Positions 35,623 to 47,500 of a DNA stretch of 64,000 nt are shown here, piece after piece. The stretch covers positions 288,501 through 352,500 of the forward strand of contig JALBUN010000034.1 in NCBI GenBank assembly GCA_025174535.1. The letters are read 5' to 3'. This DNA is from Cantharellus purpuraceus (Eukaryota > Basidiomycota > Agaricomycetes > Cantharellales > Hydnaceae). The stretch's first letter is position 1. Every line of letters begins with the position of its first letter. The position numbers and the translations under genes are program-made. The notes beneath the pieces were generated by a model. That model made no database searches, had not been told where the DNA came from, and was given only the letters and a program-made list of their open reading frames with translations.

Positions 35623-37140
35623 GCGGGGCAGCGGAGGCTGCGAGTGACTGACGAGCTGAACGACGATTGACTGGCCTGCGCATTTCCGGGCACGTCGATA
35701 TGCCATGCATCCATTCTGTCCTATCCCATCCCCACCTGCATTACCCATTCACGCTCGGCATTCCACAACAGATATATATATATTCGTCATTGGACCCACT
35801 CCCCTCCATGTTACTTATCGCCAACTGATCCGCTGTCTTTGTCAACAATACTGCATCCAACTGCTGTTCTATCTACTGTGCCGTACTCTGTCCATCCTAT
35901 CACCGCGTCGTGGTCGTTTTTCCGTGGTCGTCTTCCGGCTTCCCTTGACGGATCGCGCATAAGGCGTTTCTGTTCGGATTGGAATCCCCACCCCACCCGC
36001 GCTCTTGTCACTGTTTCATCTACTGCTTAAAATATACCGAATACCGCCGTGTTATACACCACATTCCTTCCCATTCCTATGGAAATTTTTTTCTCCAAAA
36101 CGCGACCGATATATGTTTGGCCCCGGCGCGCTGTCGTTTATCGAACCTTTCACCTTGGTTTGTCACAGTCATGTCTTTTTTTCCCGCGATGTTGCTTGCG
36201 TCGCGTCTTTTTTCAAAGCCCACAGTTCAACCGTTTACGACCCAGATTTTAACCACGTTCCCTCGCCTTTCCCTTCTTCCCTCCCCCTCTTGAACTTCGG
36301 GCTACCAACTCTCACGGCCCCCTCTCCCGCGCATTTCCACATGCGCACACGTACCCCATTCAACCCAGCCCTTCTTGTGTTTCCTGCCTTGCGATTTTTC
36401 CTCCCATCTCCAACCTATCTCGGTGATGCTTGCGTGTTGTCGTTTGCGATTCCCATCCCCATCCTCTTCCCTTCCCCCTTTGTTTTTGCCCCTTTGCCTT
36501 TCCCTTGCCGTCTCCCACGGCTCTTCTTTCCGACTACTCCTTCGGACCTGCATCTGCTACAAACCTTTTTCAATCCAGGATCAGTGCCTCACCTTGTGCT
36601 ATCGTCATTGCACCGCACTCGTGTTTTCGTGCTGTTTACCCGTTGACACATTGTGGTGCTGCTTGTTCAGTGAAGAGTAAAGGACCGGATTTTCTTCTCT
36701 TTCTCCATCCCTATCTCTCTCCCTACGCTTTGGTCCGTCTTCCTTTTATCCTGTTTTTCCTTTCCTGCTAGTCCTCGTTTTCACCCCCCCCGAATCGTGC
36801 GTCTCGTTTTGCACTTGGTTCCTTTGTTCTCATTTGAATCATAGCCTCAGCCTCAGTCTCTGAATCTCTGATATGACCCGAGTTCTTTCTTTCTTTTCCT
36901 TTCTTTTTTTGCTTGCTAAACTCTTTCCCCACCTCCCTCTTCTCACCAACAAAACTCCTTTTTGTAGTCGAGTTAGGGCGGCGCGCGTTGCGATGATCGC
37001 GATTGCGATTTTGTTTTTAGGTACGAAAAAATGGAAATTGTGAGTTCGCAATGTAGATGATTGAGCTGCTGGAATTATGACTCGTTTTTTTAGCTGTAAA
37101 TCTTTTTTTCTTTTTTTTTTTCACTGTAAGTGGTGGAGGT
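35623..37140. other. Long pyrimidine-rich stretch, 3' of the preceding gene
   Basis: The plus strand is unusually rich in C and T from about 35700 to 37110, with many CCTTCCC and TTTTTC runs. Frames such as 36005-36646 stay open only because of this bias. It may be a long 3' UTR or a noncoding transcript. Confidence 0.55.
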
Positions 37141-38156
37141 GTGATTTGTAGATATAGAAGCGTGTACATGCAGCTGGGGATGTACAGATTATAAAAACTG
37201 CTGGACTACAAAAGGAAATGGGAAATGAAAATGGAAAGAAGTTGAGGTGGTGGAAATGCAGCACGTTCTGTTTCTGTAGCTTGTTGGAGCGGGGCTGCAT
37301 GCTGGCACACTCTGCAAGTTAGTAACTCATACATGGCAGGGTACCCATCAGGCCCCTGTCTCGTATGGTATGTATATAATATTTCCCATTTGTCGCTTTT
37401 GAACCTAAATCCTGAGACCACCGATTTTAGATGTGCATGTTAATGTCAATATAGAAAGTCTTAAATACACACCCCTTGTCTCCATGTCACACTGTCACGA
37501 TCACGATCACGGAAACCTGTGACAGACCCGTAGACCCGGCAACAGGCGCGATATCTATCAGATTTATGACGCGACTGTTACACTTGGTCGCTTACACGGT
37601 CAACATGGAACAGGCTGTGTCGCTCACACATTCACTGTTGTAGGAAACGCAGCGGTCCATAAACGCCTATGTTTGTTGGTGCTGCATCGCTACCGGATTA
37701 AATTGGACGTGGGATATATAGGAGAAATTTTTTCTTTATAACCTCGATCTTCGCTTTTACGAGACTGAGTGTTATCCTCCCTTCTGACAGGGAAGCGTTT
37801 ACTTGCTCACCAAAGTAAGCCATTGCTTCCATTTCAGGGTAGTTTTCACATTCAAACACCACCATCAGGCCTCATGAGATTTGGGTATTCGTCCGCGTTC
37901 ATCATCGATGAATTCAGAATTGATCATTATCAAGATTCGTGTTGACTGGCTATCACTCTTGCTACGACAATCGTACCGATGACATGTCAGTATGTTAATT
38001 CTTACCCCTTGGCTTGTCAATCAAGCAGACCTTGCGAGTACGTCACACATTAGTATTTGCTGCATTGCCACTCCAACCTCAAGCTTTTAGCCTACCATTG
38101 AAAATGTTTCTCGCATCTATGCAGAATAGGTGAGTCAGACGCAGGCATTGCAGACG

Positions 38157-38192
38157 TCAACTAATGTTGTGCAGCTGCACAACATTAGTTGA
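38157..38192. repeat. Perfect 36-bp palindrome
   Basis: Two 18-bp arms meet with no spacer: TCAACTAATGTTGTGCAG followed directly by its reverse complement. The centre is a PvuII-like CAGCTG. Confidence 0.95.
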
Positions 38193-38201
38193 TGTGAAGA
38201 G

Positions 38202-38254
38202 AGGTGAAGCGGCAGATGATGATTGTGGGCAATCATCATCTGCCGCTTTCACCT
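38202..38254. repeat. Long hairpin, 24-25 nt arms, 4-nt loop
   Basis: The left arm 38202-38225 (inner part GCGGCAGATGATGATTG) pairs with the right arm 38230-38254 across the loop TGGG. There is one bulged base. It begins only 9 bp after the 36-bp palindrome. Confidence 0.9.
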
Positions 38255-39624
38255 TTTTTCGAAGGAGAAATGCACACCCCAACACCAGCACCAATACCTC
38301 TCGGGGCTCACCGATGATCTCCCATGCGGCCCACCCAGGGGGTGCACGATGCCGTGATGGCAGGGTTTAGTAATTCGCATACCGATGGACTTGCCGGGGT
38401 TGAAGCGTCGTGGGAAGGGGTCGCGCCAGCATATCCAGAAGTGCTGCCAGCAATGGTGGATGTGGACAATGGCATTGCGCTTCTTCCCGGCTGAGAGGTG
38501 TTGAAATTCCTTGGAGACGTAGCGGCGGACCATCAAGTTAGTCTTATTCATGTTTAGTCAAGACTGGCCGATCTGACGGATTTTTCAGACCTGGGGGGGT
38601 GATTAATGGCACCCTCATCACGATTTTGAGGGACTGGAAGAGCAGAATTTGTGGACACTATATTTATTGGCGGCTGTCACTGCGAAGATCTTAGGAAAGC
38701 CTTTTTCTTTCGCAAAACTGTATTTGTATTGGATGGACTCTGTTGTGATTGTTCCTTGTTACAACGGCTACACTCACTATCATTGGATCGATATGATTGA
38801 GGTCGTTCGACTATAGTGTTAAACTAATATGATGGCTTACATGTATCATTTGGCTTTCGAGAACCTGGGGAATATCCATACATCAACATACCCACGGTAA
38901 GGAAACCTCCAATGCACGACGTTGTTTATGCAGCCATTAGACGAAGTAGATCGGGTGCGGAGTACTGAGTACTGGGATTAGACCTAGACGGTGTTGGTTG
39001 CTATGCTTAGCTACCATCTATCTCACATGCAGGTGGAGTGGGTCATTTTCTTTCAGGGGATTGGCCCAGTGAGTTCTCGGCAGCCACTAGATATATACCC
39101 TTCAAGTGGGCACATGCTCAAGCCGGTGTATGTTCGGCACAGCACATTGGCTTCTCCCGCAATATACTTGGAATGGAGTACCCAAGCCTTTGTCGCCCCG
39201 ATCTTCTCAGCTGATCGTCAGTCAGTTAAATCGGCCAGCCATTTTTCCAGATACATTTTGGCTCAACTGCATAACGTTCATTTGCGCCTGGAAAGCTTTG
39301 CTACTACATAGAAAGGACACAAATAAACTCCGTATGTATTCACCAAGCTATTTGTGGCGTTGATTCTAATGTTTTCGCGAAGGAATATATTGCATCATCT
39401 CAAGTTGGTACACCGCGCTACGGCGCGCCGGGAGAGGGTCATCTGACGTTGCTGAAGAAGTCCATTGGACAGTATAACAATGGCCCCAGGCTCTTCATGC
39501 AGTTCCCACTGTTCTTTCACAAACGACGCTGCGAGTACCTCCTGGCTGTGGTAAGAACTAAACATGTCGCGCGCACGCCGCGAAACGCTGATGCCGACAA
39601 CGTTGGACAGCGACGAGAGAAACG

Positions 39625-42555
39625 ATGGCGACGACTCCCACAAAGCAGTCGAACGAGGAAATCGACGTGATCCATGTCGATGTAAAGGCCAGCGCGGCTG
39701 AAATCACGGTCGACACGATCCTCTACCCGGAGCAACGTGCAAAGGCGGAGCGTGCCCTCGTTCGCAAACTGGACACGAGACTCATGCCCATGATTGTGCT
39801 TATTTTTATCATGAATTACATCGGTGCGTCGTCGCCGTTGTTCAGTGTCGGATTCCACGTCCCATCGTAGATGTAGATCGCACAGCTGTCACATCTGCTA
39901 GGCTGAAGGGCATGGAGAAGGATCTTGGACTATCCGGTGCGTGGCAGCAGTCGCTATGCATACAGTGTCAAAGCCTGATGTGCGACCGTCAAAAAGATTT
40001 ACAATACGACGCGGTGGTAGCCATTCTATACGCCAGCTACTCCCCAATGCAGGTTCCGTCCAATCTCGTACGCCGCCTTTAGCTCTGTTCTTGCTACGCG
40101 CTCACTTTGCGTGTTAGATGCTGAATAGAGTGACACGGTGCGCTTGCCTGTATCCATGCGCCGCATAGCGCTCACCTCCCTCGTCAGACCGTCTCTGTAC
40201 ATAGGTACACACCCACCGCCCCTCCCCCATTCGTGCACAGTCGCTGACCCAGCCACATATCCCTAGGCACCTGCGTCATTCTCTGGGGCATAACCTCCGC
40301 ATTGACAGGCGTACGTCCCTCCCACTCTCACTTTGCACCGCTCGAGCGTCTTAAGAGGGGACAGATTACGCACAATTACGCGGGTATCATGGCGTGCCGC
40401 GTGTTCATCGGTCTGCCAGAGGCCGCGTTCTACCCTGGCGCCATATACCTCCTCAGCAGGTGGTACACCCGCAAGGTACGCCCGCTTTTCCTGCCTCGCG
40501 GGTATGGGTCGCGCGACTGTTGCTCACGTGAGGTTTTAGCAACTGGCGTTCCGGTCCGCGATATTGTACTGTGGGCTGCTGACTTCGAACGCATTCGGAA
40601 GTGTGCGTGGGTATACTTTGCAGGACTGCTGGGGACTAATGGCTGTGGCGTAGCTCATGGCGGCGGGGATCCTGGGAAACATGGAGGGTAAGCGCGGGAT
40701 ACGGGCGTGGCGATGGTGAGGCACTATTTGGCTCGCTTGTGTTCATCGCTCATATTCCCATAGGCTGTTCTTCATCGAGGTGAGATGCATGCTGCGTGCA
40801 AAACGCATTCTCTTCTCAGCCACGCATACAGGGCGCAATCACGATAACCATTGGCATCATGACACTGTACGCCCATCCGTCCATCCATCTATCCTTTCCG
40901 AGAGTGAATTCTCATTCAAACCTCCAGGTTTATCCTCCCTGACTACGTACGTATGCAGTCATCCCCGGACGCGCCCGCATATTCACCAGTCGCACGCATT
41001 GACCATTGGATGCGTACAGCCGCACAACACGCGCTGGCTTACCCCGGCGGAGAGGCGTCTAGCACAGGTGCGTCTGGCGGAGGACGCGGGCGAGGCGGAT
41101 AATGACGGCGTCGGCGACTCGTAAGTGCCTTTGCCTCTGTGATGCCGCAGTCTGACAAAGTGGGGGTCTTGTCTCTTTTTGCTTTGCTTTGCTTTACCGG
41201 ACTGTGCGGTGGGCAGAGCATGGTCCGGGCTGAAGATGGCGATAACGGACGTCAAGGTGCTTCTGTTCATGCTCATGACGTGCGCGCAGCTGCTTGGGCT
41301 CAGCTTTGTGAATTTCTTCCCGACGTACGTGTTACGTGTTGGAGTGTATCTGCGGTTACTGAGACGGTTTTTGCTTCGTTTCTTAGGCTCGCTGCCACTC
41401 TTGGATTTTCGACAACGATCAGTCTTCTCTTGGCCGCGTACGTCATGTCTCCGCGCACATCGGCTCTTGGTTTCGCCTGATGCTGATTCCCTATACCCTG
41501 CAGTCCCCCGTGGATCTTTGCAGCGATCGTGTGTCTCGTAAATGCGCTACATGCAGGTAAGTCTCCTCGCCCTGCCGCTGCTCTTTTCAGGTGTTTGCTG
41601 TGCTGACGTGCCATGATCGTCGCACCGCTACACCCCCCCGGCAGACAAAACGGGCGAACGCTTCTTCCACATCTCTGGGTGGTGGTGGAGCGTCATGGTG
41701 GGGTACGTGATCAGCCTCTCGACGATGGCCGTGGGCGGGCGGTACGTGTCCATGTTTTTGATGGCAACGGGGTATGCTGGTGAGTGTGGCTTTTTGGCAT
41801 CACATTGGATCGTTTCAATCTCCCTATTCTGTGTGTGGGAATTGCTAATGAGTCTGGGATTGGCGGTCTGCAGGCTTTGCGCTCACTATGGTGTGGGTAT
41901 CGAATGTATGCACGACTATGCTGCGCGGTGACACATTGAACTGATGCCTCGTGCTACGTCCTACAGGCTGTCCCACGCCCACCTGTCAAACGCGCAGCGG
42001 CGATTGGGCTCGCAAATGGCTGTGAGAAGCGTTATGAAACTTGTATTGCCTGTGACTGATTCTGGATTGGGATGGGGTAGTTGGGAACCTTGGGAACTTG
42101 TGCGTTCTGGTGCATTCTGTGCAAAGGATAGTGATTCACATTTAGGCGTCTGCCTCCTAGGATTGGGTCTTTCGTCTGGAAGGCTAATTGGGGCCCCAAG
42201 TACCATCAGAGTATGATTATTGCGCTGTGTTCGCTGGCGTTGAGCACGGCATTGTCGTTCTGTGGGTGGCATACACCGTCTTTTGGATACTTTTTTTCAC
42301 TCATGTGTTGCCCGCCTGCGGCTCGCCAGTGATCCGCCAGATATTGGTGCGGGAGAACGCGGCGCTGGATGCGCAGGACCTGCTGGTGCTGAAGGGCGCG
42401 AAAAGGGAGCGGGTGGAAGAATATGCGCGCTGTGAGTGGTAGATGTGCCTTGCGCACTCGTACGCGTGACTGACATGTTTGCGGACGATATAGTGGAAGG
42501 CATCTCATTCGATGAGGCTGTGGAGCGGAAGAAAGGATTCAGGTACCTTTTCTAA
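39625..42555 (+). CDS. MFS permease, anion:cation symporter family (DAL5/TNA1-like)
   Basis: This is a 12-TM plasma-membrane carrier of the family that includes allantoate, nicotinate and biotin transporters. The start is MATTPTKQSNEEID at 39625. Conserved blocks, each on a short exon, are LMPMIVLIFIMNYID-RTAV, TSARLKGMEKDLGLS, YDAVVAILYASYSP, NYAGIMACRVFIGLPEAAFY, PGAIYLLSRWYTRK, LFFIEGAITITIGIMTLF, PHNTRWLTPAERRLAQ, HISGWWWSVMVGYV, LGNLVGSFVWKANWGPKYHQ and a cytosolic tail ISFDEAVERKKGFRYLF. The stop is at 42553-42555. A dozen or more introns interrupt it. The substrate cannot be read from sequence; the urate oxidase gene next door favours a purine-catabolite such as allantoate (inference). 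Confidence 0.9.
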
Positions 42556-43070
42556 GAGGCGTGTGTGGGAGTACATGTATGATATGATTGCAATATTGTC
42601 AGCATTGTACCCGCATGTAACTTAACAGGACGCGCGACCTACGAAATGACCGACCGATGGCTTTTCCCACGCTCCAGGCACAGCGCCGTCCGGTTTGAGT
42701 GTGCCGAAACATGTGTGTGCGGCGATACACTGCCACGAACTGCCGACGGGCGGCGGGCTCCACGATGAGAGCCGAGGAGACGGGCCCGCGTACACACGCC
42801 ACGAGCCTATGGAGTCTAGGCCAGGGGGGAAATGCTCCACGCACATAGTGTGTGATGGCTGGTGGCGCCTTTGTTGCAGTTTACTTTACCGCAGCCTGCA
42901 TTTCGCCCGTTGCCTCCTTGCCACGTCCACCGCGGCGATTCCGGTAGACTAAACGACGCTGAGGGCTTTCGATAGCAACACTTGCGGTTCGTAGTGCTGT
43001 ACTTTAAGCGATGCGTGCTCTCCTGACTCGCTTTAAATATAGGGCTTCTCCTCTCACTTCGATCTCATCA
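42556..43070. promoter_or_regulatory. Urate oxidase upstream region with GATA site and TATA-like box
   Basis: CGATAG at 42970-42975 matches the HGATAR consensus of nitrogen-regulatory GATA factors, about 96 bp before the ATG at 43071. CTTTAAATATAG at 43031-43042 is TATA-like and lies between the two candidate ATGs, favouring 43071 as the start. One site can occur by chance. Confidence 0.4.
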
Positions 43071-44340
43071 ATGTCGCTCGCCGCCGCGCGGTACGGAAAG
43101 GACCTCGTGAGGGTGTTGCGCGTCGTTCGCAACGCAGATGTCCCGAGCGAATCCGCAGACAAGGTGCATGACGTTGCAGAGTACAATGTGCGTGCTCTTG
43201 TAGAGGGCGATATCGCCGTCAGGTACGCGCGGGGAGGTTCGTCTGCGCATGCAAGCACGCTGACACATGGCTCGCTGCTGCTGCAGCTACACAGAGGCGG
43301 ACAATGGGGTGGTCGTTGCCACAGACTCGAGTGCGTGCCATGCGCGGTGTGGACGTGTGCGGTCATTTTTCTGATTCATGCGTTGCAGTGAAGAATATCA
43401 TATACTGTGCGTCCTGTGGTATAACAGGCAACGCCACCCTGACCGTGCTGCGCAGACCTTGCCAAGGTGTCCCCGCACGTGTTGGCGCCCGAGCTCTTTG
43501 CCGTGCATATTGGCGCCTTTCTGCTCGGTAGATATGCCCACTTGAAGCGGGCGTACGTCGATGTCGAGCGACTCAAGTGGTCGCGCATCGTGCTGGCGGG
43601 GGAGGCGACGGGACAGAAGCACTCGTTTGTGCGGGACGGCGAGGAGAAGCATGTGGCGCGCGTGGAGGTCTGCAAGACGGGTGTTGATGGGAAGATGGAG
43701 GTGCGATTGACGGCAGGGCTTGTCGATCTGCTCGGTATGTGCGACTATATATATGCATGCGCGGGGTGCGACTGACGGCGTCGTATGGAGTGCTCAAGTC
43801 CAGCGGGTCGTCCTTTGAGGGCTTCATCCGGGATGAGTTCACGACGCTGCCCGAGGCGTCGGACCGGATCCTGTCGACGGCGGTGGATCTGACGTACGAG
43901 TTCCCGCGGCACACGCTGCACGGCGTGCAGGACATTGGCGCGATGGGCACGCTGTTCGACGTTGCGGGTGCTGCCAAGACGGCGCGGGAGACGACACTGC
44001 GTGTGTTCTGCGAGGACAGCGAGAGCGTGCAGGTGGGTGATGGCAATATTGTGTTGAGCGACGGACGTCGGGGCTGACGAGAGCAGGCGACGCTGTACGA
44101 CACGGGGCGTGCGCTGCTCGCCGCGCACGGCAGCGTGGAGAGCGTGTCGTGTGTGCTGCCGAACAAGCATTATATTGGGGTGGATATGGGGTACATTGGG
44201 GTCGACAACGGCGGCGAGGTGTTCATGCCCATTGCAGCGCCGAGGTGAGCAGCGCGGCCGACGCGGATGACGTTTGCTGACACGTCTATATCAGCGGGAG
44301 GATAGCGGCGACCGTGATTAGAGAAAGAGTACGAGTATGA
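43071..44340 (+). CDS. Urate oxidase (uricase)
   Basis: Oxidises urate to 5-hydroxyisourate plus hydrogen peroxide in purine degradation. I start at 43071 (MSLAAARYGKDLVRVLRV) since homologues begin this way; an ATG at 43011 would add 20 residues. Spliced blocks are VHDVAEYNVRALVEGDIAV, SYTEADNGVVVATDS (Thr-Asp of the active site), KNIIYYLAKVSPHVLAPE, SFVRDGEEK, VLKSSGSSFEGFIRDEFTTL, SDRILSTAVDLTYEF (Arg), SVQATLYDTG (Val-Gln) and LPNKHYIGVDMG (Asn and His). All catalytic positions I can align to the Aspergillus enzyme are kept. The C-terminus is RERVRV, not a peroxisomal SKL-type signal. Seven or so introns; about 300 residues. Confidence 0.94.
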
Positions 44341-44345
44341 CGTCA
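44338..44345. promoter_or_regulatory. Perfect CRE/bZIP palindrome TGACGTCA
   Basis: The 8-bp ATF/CREB site overlaps the stop codon of urate oxidase and lies 173 bp before the ATG of the regulator gene. It could serve the regulator promoter; function is inferred. Confidence 0.4.
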
Positions 44346-44517
44346 TGCTCGTCTTGTATGGTACTGTTTGCGCTCTGTTTACGTCATACGTCACTTGTTT
44401 CTCCTGCTCTGATTGCCCCATCGTCGACGACGACGACAACGACTGTGAAGACTGCGAGCACGACGACGAGCACGGCAGCGACAAACACCTCCACGACGAC
44501 CACGCCCTCTGCATACG

Positions 44518-47500
44518 ATGGGCGGCGACCACAAATGTCTCGTCTGTGGCTCCACGTTTACACGTCCGCAGCATGTCGCCCGCCACATGCGTTCCCGTCA
44601 GTCGCGCACGTCGCGCACCGCATTATCTGCTCACTCCTCTGCTTGTTATACAGACACTGGCGATCGCCCGTACAAGTGCACGCACTGTGGAGACCAGTTT
44701 GCGCGAAGGTACGCTATCGATGCATCCCGTCTGATCCCCGTCTGATCCCGCCCGCTCTTTCCGCCCCCGATTTTCAATCGTCGCACCTTGCACTCGCAGT
44801 GACCTCCTCTCCCGCCATGTCAACAAGTGTCATGCCGCCGAGAAGCCGCCCACTACGACGCAGCCCGCCCGGCGCAAGGGGCACGCGCAACCCGGCTCTT
44901 CTTCCTCGGGGGGCGTGCGTGGACCCCCGCCCTCGCTCGCTGCAGCGCCGGGCGATATCAGCATGAGCCTTGGTCGCCGGATATGCGATGCGTGCGCCGT
45001 GTCGCGTACACCGGCGCAGTGTGACGCTGGGGTGCCTTGTGGTAAGTGCTCGGGGTGCACTATCGGGGTCTTTCCGCTTCGATCCGTATCACTCCCGTTC
45101 TATTGTCTATTGCGCTTTTCTCTCTCATGTGCTGATCGTTATCGTTCCAGGCAAATGTCTCCAGCGCAACACCAAATGCACATATGTCAAATCCACCGAT
45201 GTATCCCGTCGTACGGTATCGGTCCCTTCCATACCCCCAATACCCTCTTCAATCACCACAATCCCGGGCTCCGGCCCCTCATCTATATCACTCGCCCGAA
45301 CGCATCATCACCAGCCCCAACATCGGCATCCGCACTCGCAATCACAACCACCACAACATCAGCTTCAGCACCAACATCAACTTCCTCATGATCTCTTTGC
45401 AGCTCCGCCAACGGTACCCTCCATGGCGGGCCCGCGCACAGGTAGGTCGAGTAGATTCGAATATGGGTGTAGGTGCTAACATGGGAGTCGGCATAGGTGT
45501 CGACGCGGGTGCTACTGTAGGCATCGACGCAAGTACTTTGATGGGCATTGATACTACGCTATTCGTACCGCAAGCGCAGGTACAGCAGCAGCAACAGCAA
45601 CAGCAACAACAGCCGGCATTTAATTTTACAGTGCCATTATATCCGCAGGCATTGGATTTGAGGGCGGGTGATTCTGTGAGTTGGCTACTATATTTCCCTT
45701 TTTTTTTCTTTCATTACTTAGTATGTTCAATTAATAAACCTCTTACTTCCTTACCTCATCATGTCGTCACTTGCCTCGTTATAATCACTTACTCACCTAC
45801 CGTGTCACAGACACAATCGACTCACAACGCAGCTTTCACGGACCATACCCACCCCCAGCCTCCGCCCCACATCTCCTCTTATGTAGACGCCAACCCATCG
45901 AAAGGCCTTGACACCTTCCTTGCGGGGCCATACAGCGCTTCCCCCGTCACTGCCACCGATTTCTTGTACGATGCAGGAGTGGAGCTGATGGGTGTACAAG
46001 GACAGCAGCAACGGCAGGAGGGTGGGCAGGACAAGCATGGACAGCAGCACCAACATCAAGGGCAGCAGCAGCAGCAGCAAATGCAGCAACAACCCGACAA
46101 CATGCACACGTTCAATTTCCCCCCGACGGGAGTCTTTCAGTTCAGTGCACACCAGCAAACGCAACCACAGTTGCACTCGCAGTCCCAGTCCCAGTCCCAA
46201 TCCCGCGTCGGGGACGAGTTTGCCTTTGGTACCCTAGGAACCCACACTCAGCCATTCGCGCAGGGGACGTTGGAAGCACGTGGGGATGTACTAGTCGACG
46301 CCGGCGCACCCAGTAGCAGAGTGCATGATCCCGTCACAACTACGACCAGCAACGCCAGCACGGCAGCGTCGTTGCTCGCCCCGCCCGAAGGCGGCGTCTC
46401 TAACGCGTTCGGCCTTATGAGTCTCGATGACCCCATTGTTGCTGCAGAGATGAACAAGGGAGGCTCATTTTTTGCGCCAGGAGCATTGCCGGGGGGTGGG
46501 GGTGGAGGGGATAGTGGGCTTGGACTGGGGATGTTTGGGACTGGGGGGGTGGGGATGCAAGGGCTGGGGGTTGGGGGAGGGATGGGGATGACTCCGGGGA
46601 CGCTGACGCCTGGGCGGGACGCTAATATAGCGGAGCTGAAAGATTTCTGGAAAGCCTTTATGCGGACGCCAGGGGAGAAGACGCCTCCCGGAGGCGCGAT
46701 GATCAACGGCGATGGAAGCCAGGGTGGTCAGAATCAAGGTGGGAGAGGCGCTCAGAGTGGGCATACCCACGGAGAGTCACAGGGTGGACAGGACTCCTTC
46801 CCTGTTGTTCAGCGTCGGTCACTTTCAAAAATAGCGAGTCTCCCGGACATAAAGACACCATCAGTACACGCTCTCGGGGGTGGGATAGGAGTGCCAGGAG
46901 GGGGAGGAACGTACGGTGCTGAGCAGGCGCAGGGAGTGTATAATGGACTGGGCGTCGGCGGGCAGGTGCATGCGGATGGCTCTGGGGTGGGCTCTGCGAA
47001 CGGACGGGAAGACCTGCGCTCATACGAGATGGCGGTGATGGCGAGGCCGACGCCGACGCGGCTGACGCTGCCACGGAAACGGGCGACGTTTCCGCGGGAA
47101 GGGCAGAGTCAAACTCAACATCAACAGCAGCAACAGCAACAGCAACAACAAAATCGCCACCTTAGTCCGCGTGTGTCGTCCTCGTCCACGTCGTCATCTC
47201 CTTCGATGAGTGCTGCAGCTGCAGGGGGCGCCACGGGCGCGTCGCCTTCTGCTTCGGTTGCGTCGGGTGTGTCCGCTGGCTCGGGGGGAGAGGGCGGGGA
47301 CGGGGGAAGTGTGGCCGGGTCGGTCCGATCGCAGTGCCTATCGGGAGGAGGGAGCGGTGCAGGTGCAGACGGCAGTGGGGGAGAAGGGAGTGGAGGATCT
47401 GCGGCGCATTCGCCGCTCCTCACCACGCGGGCACATACGTACCCCATTCCACAAGCACGCGGGCATGCTCCTGCTAATGTGCATTCCCGTCCGCATGACG

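Larger units (their letters stand above)
37141..39624. other. Intergenic, contains palindromes, no gene recognised
   Basis: Apart from the two palindromes at 38157-38254 I see short frames only. A minus-strand frame at 38249-38551 (GKKRNAIVHIHHCWQHFW, rich in Trp, His and Arg) could be a transposase relic, but nothing supports it. Confidence 0.45.

Noticed and set aside
36005..36646. 213-codon open frame
   Set aside because: Its Pro/Phe/Leu/Ser content simply reflects the pyrimidine-rich strand; no domain and no splice structure.
45184..45440. Plus-strand frame starting MSNPPMYPV
   Set aside because: It is out of frame with the zinc-finger exons; the 5' part of the regulator continues in another frame until the intron near 45441.
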